DNA of 64,000 nt, from the NCBI GenBank assembly GCA_902363335.1, contig CABIZV010000003.1, positions 283,475 to 347,474 of the forward strand, in the 5' to 3' direction. Of the stretch, positions 61,021 to 64,000 are shown piece by piece. The notes under the pieces were generated by a model, which was not told the DNA's origin, searched no databases, and saw only the letters and a program-made list of their open reading frames with translations. Source of the DNA: Enterobacteriaceae bacterium (GTDB taxonomy: Bacteria; Pseudomonadota; Gammaproteobacteria; Enterobacterales; Enterobacteriaceae). Numbering within the stretch: position 1 is the first letter of the stretch; each line of letters opens with the position of its first letter. Both the position numbers and the translations under genes were made by a program.

Positions 61021-62901
61021 TCACTCCTGAAGACGATGTTCTTTCAGCTTCCGCCACAACGTGGTGGGGCTGATCCCCAACATGGCGGACGCTTTCATCC
61101 GATCTCCGTTTGTTTTTTCGATAACGTGAGTGATTAACCGCCGCTCCTGTTTTTTAAGCAGGCCGGTTTCTTCAGCGAGCGGTGAATGCTCAATCATCGT
61201 GCTCTCTATCGAACGTTGGGGGGAGAGTTGTCCCAGCTGTAACAACGTTTGTTTATCGATTATCTTCGTTTTAGCCAGAACGGTAAGTCTATAGATGACG
61301 GCCTGAAGCTCGCGTAAGTTACCGGGCCACATATAGTTATTGAGTAAATCCAGCGCCTCAGAGGTAAATTCCAGGTGCTTGTTCTGTTGCTGGAAATAAT
61401 GGTGAATGAGCAGTTGAATATCTTCTTCCCGCTCTCGCAGGGCAGGTAAACTAAGCTTCAATGTGCAGATTCTGTAGTAGAGATCTTGTCGAAAAGCGCC
61501 GCGGGCAACGTGTTCTTCAAGCGCAATGTTGCTGGCGGTAATCAGACGGAATTTCGCGTTTATAAGCGCATCCCCGCCTAAGCGTGTAAATTGCTTTTCT
61601 TGCAGTACGCGCAGGAGTTTTATCTGAACGGAAAGGGGGGCTTCGCTAATTTCATCAAGAAATACCGTACCATTGGCAGCCATTTCAAACACACCGGGTT
61701 TGCCTCCCTTCCTTGCATTGGTAAAAGCGCCATCGTTATAGCCAAAAAGCTCACTTTCCAGAAGATTTTCCGGAATAGCCGCACAGTTGATGGCGATAAA
61801 TGGACTTTGATGCTGTGCGCTAACGTTATGAATACTTTGAGCAAAAAGTTCCTTGCCCGTTCCTGTTTCGCCAACGATATTAATCGGCATGTCGTGCAAG
61901 GCATACAGTTTGGCCATCTCAATGGCTTTCATCATCGCACTGGATTGGCCGATGATATTATCAAACGAATACTTCGCAATGAAACCATGATGCTTGCTAT
62001 TAATTCGTGCCGTACCTGTCCATTGCGAGTTCCCCGGGTATGTCCCCGTGATAATAGAATAGGAAGCGGTTTTATTGATATAGTGTTTAATCGCAACAAG
62101 AATAGTAACGCCATTAATATCAATTGGATGGTCTTTAATATCTAGTTCATTAATGATGCTAGGGTATAAATCTTTGAATACCGGATTCTTTAATATTTTA
62201 TCGCCAACGTGACATTGGAAAAATGTTAATCCAACAGCATTAATATTGATAATCTCGCCGATGGAATTGATACATATAATACCTTCGCGCGACTGATTTA
62301 ATGCAGATTGGCTCATCAAAAGCTTAGCGTTTTCCTGTTTGATATAGGAAAGCATGCTGAATGCTTCATTGATGGCTTGTTCAATTGAGATGTTATCTGT
62401 GTCCCCCATAACGACATTTAGGGCATATTTCTCTGCCATCTCGGCAACGGTCAAGCCACCGATAACCACCTGGTAGTCGCTTTCAGAGAGATTTTTCACT
62501 ACATTTTCAATATCATAATGATTGTATACCTGACAGATTTTGAATTCATCATGAGTCATGTTCTGATAGTGACGTAGTGCGTTACAAAACTGAGGAAAGC
62601 CGACTGCCGCTATTTTCTGCGATTTATTTTTTGCCTTTTGCAGTATTCGATACACTCCGTGAAAATCATGGGCAATCTCGATGACTGGAATGGTCAGGTT
62701 GCTTCTTAATAGTGCCGCTGTACCGCCACGGCTGATAATTATCTTGGTTCCTGATTGGATCAGTAAGTTGGCTTGTTCAAGTACATCAGAATAACGAAAT
62801 TCATAAACAGGGATTTCAATCTCCTTTTCAATCAACACGTTATGAATGCGCTGTGTAATTGTTTTGGATACTGAAAAAATAACAATTTCATTACTCTTCA
62901 T
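61021..62901 (-). CDS. PrpR-type sigma-54-like enhancer-binding regulator
   Basis: A 626-residue regulator. PrpR N-terminal sensory domain about 1-180 (SRGGTAALLR), PAS-like region about 195-290, AAA+ domain with Walker A GETGTGK (344-350) and Walker B VFLDEI, and Fis-type HTH 599-620. The sigma-54 contact loop reads G391-A-F-T-N-A396 instead of GAFTGA. The first 300 codons are strikingly AT-rich next to yhiN, suggesting acquisition. The frame opens at 62964; the ATG at 62901 follows AGGCTCT. The likely target is the adjacent amidohydrolase operon. Confidence 0.88.
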   Translation of the reverse strand: MKSNEIVIFSVSKTITQRIHNVLIEKEIEIPVYEFRYSDVLEQANLLIQSGTKIIISRGGTAALLRSNLTIPVIEIAHDFHGVYRILQKAKNKSQKIAAVGFPQFCNALRHYQNMTHDEFKICQVYNHYDIENVVKNLSESDYQVVIGGLTVAEMAEKYALNVVMGDTDNISIEQAINEAFSMLSYIKQENAKLLMSQSALNQSREGIICINSIGEIININAVGLTFFQCHVGDKILKNPVFKDLYPSIINELDIKDHPIDINGVTILVAIKHYINKTASYSIITGTYPGNSQWTGTARINSKHHGFIAKYSFDNIIGQSSAMMKAIEMAKLYALHDMPINIVGETGTGKELFAQSIHNVSAQHQSPFIAINCAAIPENLLESELFGYNDGAFTNARKGGKPGVFEMAANGTVFLDEISEAPLSVQIKLLRVLQEKQFTRLGGDALINAKFRLITASNIALEEHVARGAFRQDLYYRICTLKLSLPALREREEDIQLLIHHYFQQQNKHLEFTSEALDLLNNYMWPGNLRELQAVIYRLTVLAKTKIIDKQTLLQLGQLSPQRSIESTMIEHSPLAEETGLLKKQERRLITHVIEKTNGDRMKASAMLGISPTTLWRKLKEHRLQE

Positions 62902-62997
62902 AGAGCCTCGGAAATAATAAATTTGGTTATTTAAATATTGTATGTGTAGTACTATACCATTCAATGGTAAAAATCATCTTGCTTAATTTTTCAATAG

Positions 62998-63028
62998 AAA
63001 AACCTCTGGCTAGTTGATCCAGAGGTTT
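62998..63028 (-). terminator. Terminator of the amidohydrolase operon
   Basis: AACCTCTGG (63001-63009) and CCAGAGGTT (63019-63027) form a perfect stem. On the minus strand it is followed by TTTTT. It separates the amidohydrolase gene from the regulator gene. Confidence 0.88.
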
Positions 63029-63051
63029 GACGGCAGTCATATATATTGGGC

Positions 63052-64000
63052 TTAGAAACAGATGCGGCGATACACGATCTGGCCATTGGATAAGGTGGCA
63101 CAGTTATCGAGGTAGCGATCGCCGTGCATTTTTGCACCTAACGTGTCTTCGAAGACTATTTTTTCTTTGCGTATTTTGATAATTGAAATATCGGCGAACG
63201 CCCCTGGAGCAAGTGTTCCTATCTGGCCTTCAAGCTTCATCAAACGAGCGGGGGTCGTCGTGACGGCGCGTATGATATCGAAGAATGACATACCCATGTT
63301 AAGGTATTTGGACATGACATGCTGAAGGCTGTACACCTTGTCAGTGCGCAGGCTGTTGCGGAGCGTAAGATCGGTACTGATAATATCGGGATAGAATCCT
63401 TGCTCCATCGCTTGTTTGGCGACGGTGAAATCGAAATGGGCCACGCCGTTTGAACAGTCAAATATGACCCCGCGCTGCTGGGCTTGCTTCACAGCATCAT
63501 AGACCTCATTCTGCTCATTCAGAATGGTATGACCCGTGCCATGGAAGCAGTGAGCATAGATATCCCCCTCCTGGAAATGTTGAATGAGCTCCTCTGCCGC
63601 TAACAGTGAATCCGTCACGTGCACGCATAGCGTCGTATTGAGCTCGCGTGCCAGCGCTACAGTGGCCAGTAGCGGATCGCGGACATAGCCTTTTCCTCTG
63701 GCGATATCCTGGCTGTAACGAAGCTTTAATCCCAGAATATTGTCCTGGTTATCGCGCAGGGTTTGCGCAATTTTTTCGACGTTATAATTTTCGGGATTGG
63801 TATTTTCAAGATAACCCGTCGGCCCACCACCGAGGGTAGACAAACCGACGTTGACCACGTTGAGGTAGCTTTTAATTTTTACCATTGACGGGTTGATGAC
63901 GGTATTGCGGAATAGTGGATAGTTGACCCATCCGCTGCTGCCAGCATCGACTGTGCTGGTGACGCCATTGGGAAGGCAGACGATATCCGGGTTAACACTA
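63052..64000 (-). CDS. Amidohydrolase/deacetylase-family metallohydrolase, 5' end beyond window
   Basis: About 315 C-terminal residues of a dihydroorotase-like amidohydrolase; the frame stays open to the window edge (VNPDIVCLPNGVTSTVDAGS upstream of the first internal ATG). Visible metal-site elements: LKLRYS (bridging Lys), LCVHVTDS, YAHCFHGTG (His ligands) and IISTDLTLR (Asp). The N-terminal HxH is outside the window. Family members deacetylate or open rings of N-acyl or cyclic compounds; the substrate here is unknown. Terminated at 62998, with the PrpR-type regulator gene just beyond. Confidence 0.85.
   Translation of the reverse strand, partial: SVNPDIVCLPNGVTSTVDAGSSGWVNYPLFRNTVINPSMVKIKSYLNVVNVGLSTLGGGPTGYLENTNPENYNVEKIAQTLRDNQDNILGLKLRYSQDIARGKGYVRDPLLATVALARELNTTLCVHVTDSLLAAEELIQHFQEGDIYAHCFHGTGHTILNEQNEVYDAVKQAQQRGVIFDCSNGVAHFDFTVAKQAMEQGFYPDIISTDLTLRNSLRTDKVYSLQHVMSKYLNMGMSFFDIIRAVTTTPARLMKLEGQIGTLAPGAFADISIIKIRKEKIVFEDTLGAKMHGDRYLDNCATLSNGQIVYRRICF

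Noticed and set aside
1..64000. tRNA or rRNA genes
   Set aside because: No cloverleaf with a TTCGAATC-type T-arm or rRNA-like sequence was found in any intergenic gap on either strand by eye.

Overview
The window is chromosomal DNA of an Enterobacteriaceae member. Most proteins are recognisable, at the same or nearly the same length, as products of the E. coli yhjY-bcs-dctA-kdgK-gor-prlC-uspA-pitA-yhiN region, in the same relative order but read from the opposite strand. Coding density, moderate-to-high GC and many REP/BIME palindromes between genes fit Enterobacter, Leclercia, Lelliottia, Citrobacter or a similar genus; the genus cannot be decided from the sequence alone. There is no prophage, integron, IS element, CRISPR array, rRNA or tRNA that I can see.

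Layout. 1-3730: end of a yhjY-like outer-membrane beta-barrel gene, the pyruvate-induced transporter gene yhjX with a YpdB-type operator, and the lipid A/Kdo phosphoethanolamine transferase eptB. 4474-10171: the dipeptide ABC importer dppABCDF, with a stem-loop between dppA and dppB. 10172-11289: a strong terminator, a BIME and two tandem 450-bp units, each with a 30-residue hydrophobic peptide gene and an opposing small-RNA gene (Ldr/Rdl-like type I toxin-antitoxin architecture). 11290-25432: the complete cellulose locus, with bcsEFG leftward and bcsR-Q-A-B-Z-C rightward, and a 146-bp palindromic element between bcsR and bcsQ. 25581-35020: c-di-GMP and carbon genes (pdeK, dctA, yhjJ, kdgK, pdeH, yhjG). 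35296-40738: yhjE, yhjD and yhjC, an SDR gene that E. coli lacks here, and yhjB.

40694-48860 is the most variable part. Where E. coli carries treF, yhjA and the acid-fitness/arsenic genes, this window has a lysozyme-fold protein with substituted catalytic residues, a GNAT acetyltransferase, a large membrane protein combining HEPN-like and ankyrin-like parts, a bestrophin-type channel with a small partner, and a Fur-box-controlled pair of a YncE-like beta-propeller and a FhuE-like TonB receptor. 49006-61016 returns to the conserved backbone (gor, rlmJ, prlC, rsmJ, uspA, uspB, pitA, yhiN), except that a type II NADH dehydrogenase-like flavoprotein and an Rrf2 regulator occupy the usual dtpB position. 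61021-64000 starts another accessory region: a PrpR-type enhancer-binding protein, conspicuously AT-rich in its N-terminal half, beside an amidohydrolase gene cut by the window edge.

Functional themes. Cellulose synthesis is set against c-di-GMP turnover: BcsA has PilZ, BcsE has an RxGD motif, and PdeK and PdeH are EAL proteins, PdeH lying under a clear flagellar sigma-28 promoter. Nutrient uptake (peptides, C4-dicarboxylates, pyruvate, ferric siderophore, phosphate) and stress physiology (gor, prlC, uspA/uspB) make up most of the rest. The strongest candidates for under-described biology are the tandem type I toxin-antitoxin units, the HEPN/ankyrin membrane protein, the degenerate lysozyme-like protein and the FhuE-like/YncE-like pair.
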